A DNA stretch of 64,000 nucleotides, taken from contig JAHDWK010000002.1 of the NCBI GenBank assembly GCA_023382655.1, positions 1 to 64,000 of the forward strand, written 5' to 3'. Shown piece after piece: positions 16,314-24,943 of the stretch (the stretch's first letter is position 1; the number at the start of each line of letters is the position of its first letter). The position numbers were made by a program, and so were the translations under genes. The notes below the pieces were generated by a model. It did not search any database. It saw nothing but the letters and a program-made list of their open reading frames with translations, and was not told the origin of the DNA. The stretch is from Anaerolineae bacterium. Its GTDB lineage: Bacteria; Chloroflexota; Anaerolineae; Promineifilales; Promineifilaceae.

Positions 16314-16364
16314 AACGCGCTCAAGCGCGTTCGTTGACATCCCCGTAACGTGCTTCAGCACGTT
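16314..16364. repeat. Two tandem short hairpins after 15452 gene
   Basis: AACGCGCTCAAGCGCGTT (16314-16331) and AACGTGCTTCAGCACGTT (16347-16364) are near-identical palindromes 15 bases apart, preceded by CCGATTAAAATCGG. This is a terminator-like or repeat region. Confidence 0.55.
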
Positions 16365-16397
16365 TCCTATATCAGCCTATGAATTCATTCATAGGCA

Positions 16398-17531
16398 ATG
16401 GCCATAGGCAATGGCAGTCAGGATGTGGTATTGGAACAGCAAATAACGTTGTATGTGGGCACTTATACCCGGCGCGAACCGCATGTGGATGGCAAAGCGG
16501 CGGGCATTTACGTGTATACGCTGAATGCCGAGACCGGGCAGTTGGTGTACCAATCCACAGCCACCGGGGTGGTCAACCCTTCCTTTCTCACTCTTTCGCC
16601 GCAGGGCGATTTTTTGTACGCGGTGAATGAAGTAGCGGATGGCGAGGTGAGCGGCGCAGTGAGCGGCGCGGTGAGCGCCTTTGCCATAGACGCAGCTACC
16701 GGCAACCTGACCTTTCTCAACAAACAACCATCGTCCGGATCGGCCCCCTGTTACGTGAGTACAGACCCGACCGGGCAATTTGTGCTGGCGGCCAATTATG
16801 TGACCGGGAATGTAAGCGTGCTGCCGGTGTTGGGTGACGGCCGTCTCGCCCTCGCCAGCAATACTCAACAACATCACGGGCACGGCCCCGACCCACGCCA
16901 GGATGGTCCCCACGCCCACTGCATTATGCCGGATGGTTACGGCCGTTTCTATCTTTCGGCCGATTTAGGCACAGACCAGATCATGGTTTATACTCTGGAC
17001 AGGGCGCAGGGAAAACTGATTCCCGCCGCGCCGCCGGTTCAGCTAATACCCGGCAGTGGACCACGTCATCTCTGTTTTCATCCCCACGGCCGTGTGGTTT
17101 ATGTGCTGGCCGAACTCAGTTCGCAGGTGTTTGTTTTGGCTTATGACCCGGAATCAGGTGATTTACGCCACCAGCAAACCATCGCCACTCTACCCCCAGA
17201 GTGCGCCACGCCCAATACCGGCGCGCATGTGCAGGTCTCGCCAGATGGCAAATTTCTCTATGCGTCGAATCGGGGGCACGACTCGCTGGCGATCTTTGCC
17301 ATTACTGCCCGGACCGGGCTGTTGACGCCGGTGGGCCATGAACCGACGCAGGGCCAGACACCGCGCCATTTCACAATGGACAGGCACGGCCGTTTCCTGT
17401 TGGTAGCCAATCAAGATAGTGACACGGTGGTGGTGTTTCGGCGGGATGAAGTGGGGGGTGGGCTGACGGCCGTAGCCCCTCCCGTCCCCATCCCCACCCC
17501 CGTCTGCCTGCACCTGCGACCCAAAGAATAA
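16398..17531 (+). CDS. pgl: Lactonase, 6-phosphogluconolactonase (YbhE) type
   Basis: 377 residues of the seven-bladed beta-propeller lactonase family. In E. coli this family hydrolyses 6-phosphogluconolactone in the oxidative pentose phosphate pathway. Visible family marks are LYVGTYT at the start, SGSAPCYVSTDPTGQFVLAANY, the histidine-rich QHHGHGPDPRQDGPHAHC with HAHC, GSGPRHLCFHPHG and GQTPRHFTMDRHGRFLLVANQ. The first ATG (16398) lacks a clear ribosome binding site; GTG at residue 10 is an alternative. The substrate is inferred from family only. Confidence 0.82.
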   Translation: MAIGNGSQDVVLEQQITLYVGTYTRREPHVDGKAAGIYVYTLNAETGQLVYQSTATGVVNPSFLTLSPQGDFLYAVNEVADGEVSGAVSGAVSAFAIDAATGNLTFLNKQPSSGSAPCYVSTDPTGQFVLAANYVTGNVSVLPVLGDGRLALASNTQQHHGHGPDPRQDGPHAHCIMPDGYGRFYLSADLGTDQIMVYTLDRAQGKLIPAAPPVQLIPGSGPRHLCFHPHGRVVYVLAELSSQVFVLAYDPESGDLRHQQTIATLPPECATPNTGAHVQVSPDGKFLYASNRGHDSLAIFAITARTGLLTPVGHEPTQGQTPRHFTMDRHGRFLLVANQDSDTVVVFRRDEVGGGLTAVAPPVPIPTPVCLHLRPKE

Positions 17532-17533
17532 GA

Positions 17534-17596
17534 ATCCACAGATTACACAGATGCCACAGATTTTTCTAATCGGTGAAATCTGTGTAATCTGTGGAT
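17534..17596. repeat. 19-bp perfect hairpin between lactonase and lipid kinase genes
   Basis: ATCCACAGATTACACAGAT (17534-17552) pairs exactly with 17578-17596. It fills almost the whole gap between two genes. The arms are again built from related short units (CACAGATT / CACAGATG). Confidence 0.75.
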
Positions 17597-17610
17597 AAAA
17601 GGAAAAAAAC

Positions 17611-18486
17611 ATGCCCAGGTATCAGAAAGTAAAAGTCATTGTCAACCCTGCCGCCGGGAAGGACGAACCGATTTTGAACACGCTCAACGATCTGTTTCAC
17701 CCACATGGCATCATCTGGGACGTCGGCATTACGCTGCAATTTGGCGATGCCACCCGCCTGGCCGCCGAAGCCGCCGCCAGCGGCCACTATGACCTGGTGG
17801 CCGCGTATGGCGGTGATGGTACGCAGATGGAGATTGCCAACGGGCTGCGCGGCAGCGGTGTGCCCATGGCTATCCTGCCCGGCGGCACGGGCAACGCTAT
17901 GGCCTTTGAGCTAAACATACCCATCGAATTACGCGCGGCGGCCGAATTGATCGTCACCAGCGAGAAGGTGAAAGCTATTGACCTGGCCAAAGCCCATGAC
18001 ACCTACTTCATGCTGCGGCTTTATTCTGGCGTGGACGAGGAGCAAAAGACCAGCCGGGAACAAAAGGACAAATACGGCATCCTGGCTTACCCGCTTTCTG
18101 TTTTGGAGATGGGGCGGCAGCTAAACCATGCCGATTACCGCCTGACCATTGACGGCGAGGTGGTGGAAGAACAGGGCGTGGCCTGTTTTGTGCTCAATGC
18201 GGGCAGTATCGGCGGCGTCAGCCTGTCATTTGACGCCGAGGTGGATGTGACCGATGGTTTCCTGGACGTGTTTATGATTGACACCAGCCTCTCCACCGTG
18301 CGTTCGGCCCTTGGCCGCTTTCTGCGCCTGCCCACGGAGCAGGCCGGGCTGCATTACTGGCGCGGTAAGGAGATTGTGATGGAAGTGGACCCGCCACAGA
18401 CCATCTGGGTAGATGGGGAATTGTTAGGTAAGACGCCACTGACGATCACGGCCGTGCCCGCCGCCGTGCAAATTGTGGTTCCGTAG
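17611..18486 (+). CDS. Diacylglycerol/lipid kinase family protein (copy 1)
   Basis: 291 residues of the DagK/YegS-like family, which phosphorylates diacylglycerol or related lipids with ATP at the membrane. The motifs are all present: VNPAAGK near residue 11, GGDGTQ near 67 and PGGTGNAMA near 88. A second copy at 38827 shares the unusual N-terminal string PAAGKDEPILNTLND. ATG 17611 follows AAAAGGAAAAAAAC. The stop is followed directly by a GGCGATTTT hairpin. Confidence 0.88.
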   Translation: MPRYQKVKVIVNPAAGKDEPILNTLNDLFHPHGIIWDVGITLQFGDATRLAAEAAASGHYDLVAAYGGDGTQMEIANGLRGSGVPMAILPGGTGNAMAFELNIPIELRAAAELIVTSEKVKAIDLAKAHDTYFMLRLYSGVDEEQKTSREQKDKYGILAYPLSVLEMGRQLNHADYRLTIDGEVVEEQGVACFVLNAGSIGGVSLSFDAEVDVTDGFLDVFMIDTSLSTVRSALGRFLRLPTEQAGLHYWRGKEIVMEVDPPQTIWVDGELLGKTPLTITAVPAAVQIVVP

Positions 18487-18541
18487 GGCGATTTTGAAAA
18501 TCGCCACACACTAATTGCTGTGGCCGGTCTCCAGACCGGCC
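18487..18541. repeat. Two hairpins between lipid kinase and anSME genes
   Basis: GGCGATTTTGAAAATCGCC (18487-18505, family E) touches the kinase stop codon. GGCCGGTCTCCAGACCGGCC (18522-18541) follows, with 9-bp arms. Confidence 0.65.
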
Positions 18542-18555
18542 CGATCCCAGAGACA

Positions 18556-19812
18556 ATGATCAAATTCCCACCTCAAGCCCCGCCCGCTTTTCACTTACTC
18601 GCCAAACCGACCGGCGCTATTTGCAACCTGGATTGTAAATACTGCTTTTTCCTGTCCAAAGAGATGCTCTACCCCGGCAGCCGTTTTCACATGGCGGACG
18701 AACTGCTGGAAACGTACATCCGGCAGTTGTTGGAGGCGCACGGCCGTGTCCCCGAAGTGATCATCGCCTGGCAAGGGGGTGAACCCACCCTCATGGGGCT
18801 GGACTTCTTCAAACGCGCTGTGGAACTGGCCGAAAAATACAAAAAGCCCGGGCAGCAAATCATTCACACCATGCAAACCAACGGTACGAAGCTGGATGAC
18901 GCCTGGTGCGCCTTTTTCAAAAAACACAACTTCCTGATCGGCCTCAGCGTGGATGGGCCACGTGATATACACGATACCTACCGGGTAAACAAAGGGGGTG
19001 CGGGCAGCTTTGACCAGGTGATGCGTGGTTGGGAATACCTGCGCCAACATGGGGTAGATTTCAACATCCTTTGTACCGTGCACGCCGCCAACCAGGATCA
19101 GCCGCTGGAGGTCTATCGCTTTTTCCGCGACGAGTTGGGGGCGCAGTACATCCAGTTTATCCCTATTGTGGAGCGGGCCACGGCGCAGTTTTTGCCGTTG
19201 GCGAATGTGGGTTGGAGTGAACGGCCGGGTGGGGAACGGCCGTTATACGTGCAATCCGGCAGCCTGGTCACAGAACGCTCGGTGGATGGGGCGCAGTACG
19301 GCCGTTTTCTCTGCGCCATTTTTGATGAATGGGTGCGGCGCGATGTGGGGCAGGTTTTTGTGCAGCTATTTGATACGGCCCTGGGCGCGCACGTCGGCCA
19401 GTACAGCCTGTGTATCTTTGCCCCCACCTGCGGCAACGCCCTGGCCCTGGAACACAACGGCGACTTGTACTCGTGTGACCATTATGTGGAGCCGGATTAT
19501 CTGCTGGGCAATATCCAGCAAACGCACATGATCGAACTGGTGGCCTCTGACAAACAGCGCCAGTTTGGCCGGGACAAACAAGAGACGCTGCCCCGTTACT
19601 GCCGGGAATGTGAAGTCCGTTTTGCCTGCAACGGCGGCTGCCCGCGCAACCGCTTCATCCACACGCCAGACGGTGAAGACGGGCTAAATTACTTATGCGC
19701 CGGTTACAAGTTGTTTTTTAACCACACCCACCGCCCCATGCAAATGATGGCCGATTTGCTGCGGCAGGGGCGGTATGCGGATGAGATTATGCAAATGGAG
19801 ATTGGAGATTAG
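18556..19812 (+). CDS. Anaerobic sulfatase-maturating enzyme (anSME)
   Basis: This radical SAM enzyme oxidises the active-site Cys or Ser of sulfatases to formylglycine without oxygen. The 418-residue protein opens with HLLAKPTGAICNLDCKYCFF (CX3CX2C at 23, 27, 30), the signature of the anSME family. It ends with a SPASM domain (CGNALALEHNGDLYSCDH and CRECEVRFACNGGC) that binds two auxiliary clusters. ATG 18556 follows CAGAGA; a longer frame to 18520 only reads through a hairpin. The Cys-type sulfatase at 35360-37723 is a plausible client. The last residues EIGD are encoded by a family A repeat. Confidence 0.93.
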   Translation: MIKFPPQAPPAFHLLAKPTGAICNLDCKYCFFLSKEMLYPGSRFHMADELLETYIRQLLEAHGRVPEVIIAWQGGEPTLMGLDFFKRAVELAEKYKKPGQQIIHTMQTNGTKLDDAWCAFFKKHNFLIGLSVDGPRDIHDTYRVNKGGAGSFDQVMRGWEYLRQHGVDFNILCTVHAANQDQPLEVYRFFRDELGAQYIQFIPIVERATAQFLPLANVGWSERPGGERPLYVQSGSLVTERSVDGAQYGRFLCAIFDEWVRRDVGQVFVQLFDTALGAHVGQYSLCIFAPTCGNALALEHNGDLYSCDHYVEPDYLLGNIQQTHMIELVASDKQRQFGRDKQETLPRYCRECEVRFACNGGCPRNRFIHTPDGEDGLNYLCAGYKLFFNHTHRPMQMMADLLRQGRYADEIMQMEIGD

Positions 19813-19852
19813 AGATTGATTTCATCTCCAATCTCCTAATCTCCAATCTCTT
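19797..19852. repeat. Family A hairpin shared by two convergent gene ends
   Basis: Arms made of GGAGATTGGAGATTAG-type units are inverted around TTTC. The anSME stop (19810-19812) lies in the left arm and the SulP stop (19836-19838, minus strand) in the right arm. Both proteins therefore end in EIGD. Confidence 0.8.
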
Positions 19853-21560
19853 CCAAAAACGCCTCTACCCCCTCAAGTACCGTCAGATACCAATGTTCCG
19901 CCGGGATGGCCTTTTCCAGGTCGGCGCGGCGCATGACGTTTTGCACGTCGGTCTTCACCCGCGCCAGGCGCAGGTCAACCCCGGATCGGGCCAGATCCTT
20001 TTCCAGTTCCACCAGGGTGATCACGGCCGTGGCATCAATATCATTCATAGACTCACAGTCCAGCAAAATGACGCGGGGGGACGGTTGGGTAGCGGCCACA
20101 CTTTTGCGCACGGCCGTCACAAAGTCGGGTGAATTGGCAAAAAAGAGCGTACCATCAAAGCGCAAAACCAACAGCCCAGGGAATGTTTCCCCATCGGGAA
20201 AATGCTCCAGACTGCGGAAGACATCCGTACCTGGCATCTGACCCAACACATGGGTATTGCGTCGCTTGGTGTTAAACAGCAGCACCACCAGCCCCAACCC
20301 GGCCGCCAGCAGCAGCCCTTCCAACAATCCCAAAAACAATACACCGACGGCGGCGATCACGGCCGTAGCAAAATCCAGATTCGTAATCGAGCGGTACTGC
20401 GTCACCTTGCGCAGCCGGATGGAATGCCACACCGCATGAATGACTATCGCCCCCAACGTTGCCTCCGGCAAATTGTAAAAGAGCGGCGTAAAGGCCAGCG
20501 CCGTGATGAAAATGGCGACCGCGCCAATCAGCGCCACCATCTGCGATTGCCCACCCGCCGTCACCGACGCCGATGTGCGCGACATGCTGCCATTGCCTAC
20601 AAAACCACCGCTAAAGCTGGCCCCTACATTGGCTGCTCCCACCGCCAGCAATTCCTGGTCGGCGTTCACCTCATACCCAAACTTCACGCCAAAGGCGCGG
20701 GCAATGGCCACCGACTCGGCAAAAGCGACCAGCGCCACCCCCACTGCGCCGCCCAGCAGCGACATCACCTTTGCCAGCGTCATCCCCTCCGGCAGGCCAA
20801 ATGGCGGCATCCCGGCCGGAATTTCCCCCACAATATGGATACCCATGGCTTCAAAATCAAGCAAGCCGGATAGCGCAATAGCCAGAAACAAGACCACCAA
20901 CGGCGCCGGAATCTTGGGTACATATTTGTGCAAAATAAATAACAACGCCAGACTGGCAAACCCGACGATCATGGTCGGTACTTGAATCAGTTCTATATCA
21001 CGCACAAACAAGAGTAGACCGGGCAAAAAGTCATAACTGGTTTCCGGTTCAAAGCCGAAAATCTTGTCCAACTGCCCCACCGCAATCGAAACCGCCACCC
21101 CCAACACAAAACCATCCAGTACCGGTCGGGACAAAAAATCGGCCATCAGCCCCAGACGCAAGACGCTGGCGACGATGAGCATCACGCCCGCAATCAGCGC
21201 CAGCATGATGGTCAACAGAATGAAATCTGACGAACCAGGCACCGCCAGCACCGCCACCACGCTAAAGGAAAGCGCGGCGATGGCCGAACTGGGGCCGACA
21301 ACAAGATGGCGCGATGAGCCAAAGATGGCATAGGCCACCATGGCCAGCGGCGCGGCATACAGTCCTGTTTCCAATGGCATACCGGCGACGCCAGCGTAGG
21401 CCATCGCCTCTGGCACCAGCAGCGCCCAGATGGTCAGGGCGGCAATCACATCTGCCCGCAGCCATGTTTTTTGGTAAGCAGGCAGCCAGCTTAAGATGGG
21501 CACGTAAGTGTGCAAAATCTCTTTTGCTGATCGTTTGGATGGTTGTGGAGATGCAATCAT
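19836..21560 (-). CDS. SulP family anion transporter with STAS domain (copy 1)
   Basis: SulP carriers move sulfate, bicarbonate or other anions, commonly with sodium or protons. At 574 residues it has the usual length. About 11-14 membrane helices are followed by a cytoplasmic STAS domain (about 440-570, with VILLDCESMNDIDATAVITL). The conserved PEAMAYAGVAGMPLETGLYA lies in the first membrane segments. GSMSRTSASVTAGGQSQ matches the conserved loop before the later helices. Substrate cannot be told from sequence. It is followed by a second SulP gene upstream on the same strand. Confidence 0.92.
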   Translation of the reverse strand: MIASPQPSKRSAKEILHTYVPILSWLPAYQKTWLRADVIAALTIWALLVPEAMAYAGVAGMPLETGLYAAPLAMVAYAIFGSSRHLVVGPSSAIAALSFSVVAVLAVPGSSDFILLTIMLALIAGVMLIVASVLRLGLMADFLSRPVLDGFVLGVAVSIAVGQLDKIFGFEPETSYDFLPGLLLFVRDIELIQVPTMIVGFASLALLFILHKYVPKIPAPLVVLFLAIALSGLLDFEAMGIHIVGEIPAGMPPFGLPEGMTLAKVMSLLGGAVGVALVAFAESVAIARAFGVKFGYEVNADQELLAVGAANVGASFSGGFVGNGSMSRTSASVTAGGQSQMVALIGAVAIFITALAFTPLFYNLPEATLGAIVIHAVWHSIRLRKVTQYRSITNLDFATAVIAAVGVLFLGLLEGLLLAAGLGLVVLLFNTKRRNTHVLGQMPGTDVFRSLEHFPDGETFPGLLVLRFDGTLFFANSPDFVTAVRKSVAATQPSPRVILLDCESMNDIDATAVITLVELEKDLARSGVDLRLARVKTDVQNVMRRADLEKAIPAEHWYLTVLEGVEAFLEEIGD

Positions 21561-21576
21561 GGTTTTTTTTACCGCC

Positions 21577-21610
21577 AGAAGTTCAACTTCTGCAAAGAAG
21601 TTGAACTTCT
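21577..21610. repeat. Family B hairpin between SulP genes
   Basis: AGAAGTTCAACTTC (21577-21590) pairs perfectly with 21597-21610. Same family as 1170-1202 and 24901-24930. Its edge supplies the TAG stop of the gene at 21609. Confidence 0.75.
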
Positions 21611-23276
21611 AAACGGCCGTATCCTCTTCTCCCTCTTTCACCCACGCCTGCGCCGCCTGCCACGCCTGCCAGGTGGCATACATCAGCCGCTCATCGGCCA
21701 GGAAAATATCCTCACGGGCAATGGCCTCCGTCGTTTCCGTTTTCTCAATTTGATCTAGGACGCCGGCATGGACGCCGGTCAATACCAGCTTGCCACCGTT
21801 GGCGCGCAATTTCAGCGCGTACCGTTCAATCACCTTGATGAAGGTGCTGCCCACCCGGTCAGCGCCGCGCAAATTCAAAATAACCACCGCCCGCTCTGCT
21901 CCCTGTGGCGCGGGCAGCATCTCTTCCAGATTGGCGGCGGCCGCATAAAAGACGCTGCCATACACCCGCAGCAAGGTCACGCTGCGCGCCGTTAGAGTTG
22001 ATGGCGACTCTTTTTCCACGATGTACCCATCTTCCTGGGGTTCTAAGGCCACCAGCCGCACATCCGAAGCCGACTGGGAGATGTATTGCAAGATGGACAG
22101 GATGACACCTACCAGTACGGCATATTGCAGCGGCCAGACCAGCGTGGCTAAAAACGTGACCAGCATAATGACTCGCGGGCCTGCGCCAATGTCCCACACA
22201 TCTTCAATTTCTTTGACTTTTATTGCTTCATATCCGGCGAAGATGAGCAGGGCGGCAATGGTGGGCATGGCAATACGTTCCACAAAATTGCCAAACAATA
22301 ACACGACCACAATGATAATCAGCCCGGAAAAAATGTTGGCCAAACGGCTTTTGGCGCCGGCGCTCATGCTCACGGAGGTTTCGGACATGGTGCCGCCGAT
22401 GGGCAGCCCCTGCACCAGGCCACTGGCCAGGTTGGCCATGCCCTGCCCGGCAAAATCGCGGGAAACGTCCGGGAAGTTGCCGTCGGTGTTGGGCACAGTT
22501 TTGCTCACGCCCACGGCCTGCACCAGGCCAATAACGGCCAACGCCAGTGCGGAAGGCAGCAGCAGGGGAATCAGGGAGAAGTCTGGCAGGGTAAAGGAGG
22601 GAAAACCACGTGGGATGTCGGCAATATCGCCGATGGTTTCGACAGTGGTCAGGTTGAACACGGCCGTGACCACCGACCCCAGCAAAATCGCCAGGATCAT
22701 GTTGAAATCCTTCAACCGCGTTTTACCCAGCCCCACAATCAGGCCGATGGTGAGTGCGCCCACAAAAAAAGTCGGCATTTCCCATGCCTGAAAATTCAGC
22801 AGCGTATCCAGCCCAGACAGCACATTTCTGTCGTAGGGGCTACTGTAGCCCGTAAAGTGGCTGAGTTGTCCCAGGATGATCAACAGGGCAATGCCGCTCA
22901 TAAAGCCAACCATCACCGCATTGGAGACGAACCGGGTAATGCCGCCTAAACGCAAAATACCCAGCAAAAATTGGATAAGGCCAACCATGAACGTCAGCAC
23001 CCCCAACGCCGCCAGCGAATTCACCCCGGAGACGCCGGCCAGGGCGTCTCCGGTGGCTACGGCCATGGCGCCGGTATTGCCCACATACATGAATTGCGAA
23101 CTGAGGGTGAAGGCAGCAATGGGCGTACCTACCATCAGCGCATACAACCCTTGCATGGGGTTGACTCCGGCCAGAATGGCCGACGCCAGCCCATCGGGAA
23201 TGGTGACAAAGGCGGAGGCGGTACCGGCTGTTATGTCAGAACGCAGGGTTTCGCGGTTCAAGGCAATCTTGGGCAT
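21609..23276 (-). CDS. SulP family anion transporter with STAS domain (copy 2)
   Basis: 555 residues. The N-terminal RSDITAGTASAFVTIPDGLASAILAGVNPMQGLYA motif region, GTMSETSVSMSAGAKS and a divergent C-terminal STAS domain (about 400-540, VVILNLRGADRVGSTFIKVIERY) identify a SulP protein of a different branch from copy 1. The start MPKIALNRE at 23276 agrees with family N-termini; the frame continues to 23339 without support. The last codons ACG GCC GTT TAG arise from the ACGGCCGT octamer. Confidence 0.9.
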   Translation of the reverse strand: MPKIALNRETLRSDITAGTASAFVTIPDGLASAILAGVNPMQGLYALMVGTPIAAFTLSSQFMYVGNTGAMAVATGDALAGVSGVNSLAALGVLTFMVGLIQFLLGILRLGGITRFVSNAVMVGFMSGIALLIILGQLSHFTGYSSPYDRNVLSGLDTLLNFQAWEMPTFFVGALTIGLIVGLGKTRLKDFNMILAILLGSVVTAVFNLTTVETIGDIADIPRGFPSFTLPDFSLIPLLLPSALALAVIGLVQAVGVSKTVPNTDGNFPDVSRDFAGQGMANLASGLVQGLPIGGTMSETSVSMSAGAKSRLANIFSGLIIIVVVLLFGNFVERIAMPTIAALLIFAGYEAIKVKEIEDVWDIGAGPRVIMLVTFLATLVWPLQYAVLVGVILSILQYISQSASDVRLVALEPQEDGYIVEKESPSTLTARSVTLLRVYGSVFYAAAANLEEMLPAPQGAERAVVILNLRGADRVGSTFIKVIERYALKLRANGGKLVLTGVHAGVLDQIEKTETTEAIAREDIFLADERLMYATWQAWQAAQAWVKEGEEDTAV

Positions 23277-23348
23277 TTTTTTACAACCTGTTGATGAGTA
23301 AGTCAGCTTTCGGCGCGGCCAATCAGGAGGCCCACCCATCGGGTGCTA
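23277..23348. other. Gap before SulP copy 2
   Basis: 72 bases between the SulP start and the broken permease gene; nothing recognisable beyond the SulP upstream region. Confidence 0.3.
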
Positions 23349-23629
23349 TCAGGCAACCACCACCCCCGCTCCCAAAATACCGGCAATAAGAAGCAGCAAA
23401 ACCAATCCCTTTTTTAAGCCCTTGCCCATCAACCACTGGTAGAGGGGAGACCGGATGGCCGTGAGACATAGGGCGAAAAAAATGGGGTAGCTACCGGGGC
23501 AGCCCAACTCAATAAATAGAGGGCGATACCGGCCAACACCAACCCTGTCAGTGATCGAAAAAGGGGAGAGGTGGTAACGGCCGTTGCCCGGGCTGCTTCC
23601 GGCGCTAAATCAGTCTGGCCCGAATCCAT
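23349..23629 (-). pseudogene. AI-2E/PerM-type permease, truncated and frameshifted
   Basis: From ATG 23629 the frame gives GLVLAGIALYLLSWAAPVAT. After a run of seven Ts (minus strand; bases 23476-23482) it becomes nonsense. In the next frame it continues FFALCLTAIRSPLYQWLMGK and GLKKGLVLLLLIAGILGAG to a stop at 23349. Together this is the first helix pair of an AI-2E family permease (normally about 350 residues), so the gene is also truncated. One extra T would restore the frame. Confidence 0.65.
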
Positions 23630-23646
23630 GCAGGTTTTGGGCCAGA

Positions 23647-24021
23647 CTACTTACGGCCAAAGGCGCGTTTGGTTCCCGGCAGCATGGCATAAATAAGTAT
23701 TAAGCTGTTCAGGATGACGGATATTTGCACATCATACCATTCGCCACCTGTCACCAAAATAACAAAGTCGAAGACCAGGTTGATCAGCGAAATGGCGGCC
23801 ACAAAAATCCAGCCGGCTTCTTCCAGATTCCACAACATCTGCAACACCCAGAACCAGATATAAGCCATCAGCCCATAAACCAGAGCATACCACAGGCTAG
23901 TGGTGGGAAAATCTACCGGCCCCATAAACGGGAAAATAAAACGCAAGGCAATGATGGCGTTGATCACAACCGCAATCCCCGCCGCAATGGCCAAAATAGT
24001 AACACCAATCGGTCGTTTCAT
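23647..24021 (-). CDS. Small four-helix membrane protein, unknown
   Basis: 124 residues, almost entirely hydrophobic, with about four helices (6-30, 43-65, 70-90, 98-115) and a basic C-terminus (KRAFGRK). No family recognised. ATG 24021 has a strong AAGGAGGAAATT upstream on the minus strand, so it is very likely translated. It heads a run of small envelope or stress genes. Confidence 0.7.
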   Translation of the reverse strand: MKRPIGVTILAIAAGIAVVINAIIALRFIFPFMGPVDFPTTSLWYALVYGLMAYIWFWVLQMLWNLEEAGWIFVAAISLINLVFDFVILVTGGEWYDVQISVILNSLILIYAMLPGTKRAFGRK

Positions 24022-24044
24022 GATCTAATTTCCTCCTTGTGTTT

Positions 24045-24079
24045 GGTCGTAGGGCAATTTGCTAAATTGCCCTACGACC
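24045..24079. repeat. 16-bp perfect hairpin (GGTCGTAGGGCAATTT arms)
   Basis: 24045-24060 and 24064-24079 are exact reverse complements around GCT. It sits between the SHOCT gene end and the next gene's ribosome binding site. Confidence 0.75.
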
Positions 24080-24081
24080 AA

Positions 24082-24381
24082 TTAACCCGCCAGCAGTTTT
24101 GCTTTCTGCGCGGCAAATTCTTCTTCGGTCAGCAGTCCTTGCGCTTTGAGCGCGCCCAAACGCTCCAACTGTGTGATCACATCCTCTTCCTGGGCCGGCG
24201 CCGGTTCGTAATACTCCTGCGGCGGTGGGGCATACTGTGGTGGCGGCGCCTGCTGCTGCACGGCGTGTGAATAGGCAGCCACATTCTTATCTGCTTGTCG
24301 GCGGTTTACGGCATTGCGGGTGGCGGTGGCGGTACCGACGACCGCCGCTGTGCGGGCCATCCCTCTAACTAAACCTGGCAT
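24082..24381 (-). CDS. SHOCT-domain protein
   Basis: 99 residues. The last 30 (ITQLERLGALKAQGLLTEEEF...KAKLLAG) are a SHOCT motif, a short helical hairpin found at the end of many bacterial membrane-associated proteins. The N-terminal part is Ala-rich. The middle is Pro/Gln/Tyr-rich and likely disordered. The role is not known; it may mediate oligomerisation. Confidence 0.82.
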   Translation of the reverse strand: MPGLVRGMARTAAVVGTATATRNAVNRRQADKNVAAYSHAVQQQAPPPQYAPPPQEYYEPAPAQEEDVITQLERLGALKAQGLLTEEEFAAQKAKLLAG

Positions 24382-24395
24382 TGTTATTCTCCTTT

Positions 24396-24426
24396 ATTTG
24401 TCGGGCGATTTGGGAAATCGTCCCGC
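24396..24426. repeat. Family E hairpin (GGGCGATTT)
   Basis: CGGGCGATTT (24402-24411) pairs with AAATCGTCCCG (24415-24425). Related copies occur at 18487, 32974 and 43534. Confidence 0.55.
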
Positions 24427-24440
24427 ATCGGGTCCTGAAA

Positions 24441-24869
24441 TTAATTCGTTGCCAGCGAAGCAAAGGCTTCGTCCACGATTGGCGCGGGTACACGGAAGTT
24501 CAGGGCCACTTCTACCCCGCTGGCGGCAATCGCATTCACCAGGGCCACGGCCCAGGTGTGTTCAATGGCTAAGGCAATCACGGCTGAGTCCGGCACCATT
24601 CCTTCCCATAGAGTCTCGGCGTCATCGGAATCAAAAAGACCGCGTGTGCCTGTTTCAATAAAACCAAGTTTGGTTTTTTGCTCCGGCGACATATCTTCGA
24701 GATCAAGCCGCATACACTCCCCGTTTTCTTGCTTAAACAACACCATGACGTCCAGCACCCGGATCGTGCCGGCCGCAGACTGCCGCTCAAGTTCCTTCAG
24801 GATACTGCCGTCAAAACGAGGCTCGCCAATTGCCAAAACGACTACATCAACCGGTCCATGTTTCATCAT
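24441..24869 (-). CDS. DUF6325 family protein
   Basis: 142 residues. The pattern GPVDVVVLAIGEPRFDG, then GTIRVLDVMVLFK, ALAIEHTWAVALVNAI and C-terminal RVPAPIVDEAFASL matches DUF6325, often found beside DUF1269 and SHOCT genes in envelope-stress clusters. Function unknown. The start at 24869 has GGAGGAACAAACA upstream. Confidence 0.75.
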   Translation of the reverse strand: MMKHGPVDVVVLAIGEPRFDGSILKELERQSAAGTIRVLDVMVLFKQENGECMRLDLEDMSPEQKTKLGFIETGTRGLFDSDDAETLWEGMVPDSAVIALAIEHTWAVALVNAIAASGVEVALNFRVPAPIVDEAFASLATN

Positions 24870-24900
24870 TTGTTTGTTCCTCCAATCATTTACAGAAAAG

Positions 24901-24930
24901 AAGTTCAACTTCTTCCAAGAAGTTGAACTT
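24901..24930. repeat. Family B hairpin
   Basis: AAGTTCAACTTCT (24901-24913) pairs with AGAAGTTGAACTT (24918-24930). Third copy of the family seen at 1170 and 21577. Confidence 0.75.
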
Positions 24931-24943
24931 TCAACCTGAATGT

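Noticed and set aside
19797..19852. Inverted repeats as insertion-sequence ends
   Set aside because: No transposase between any pair of copies; arms face each other within 60 bases and recur at gene ends, so they are small hairpin elements.
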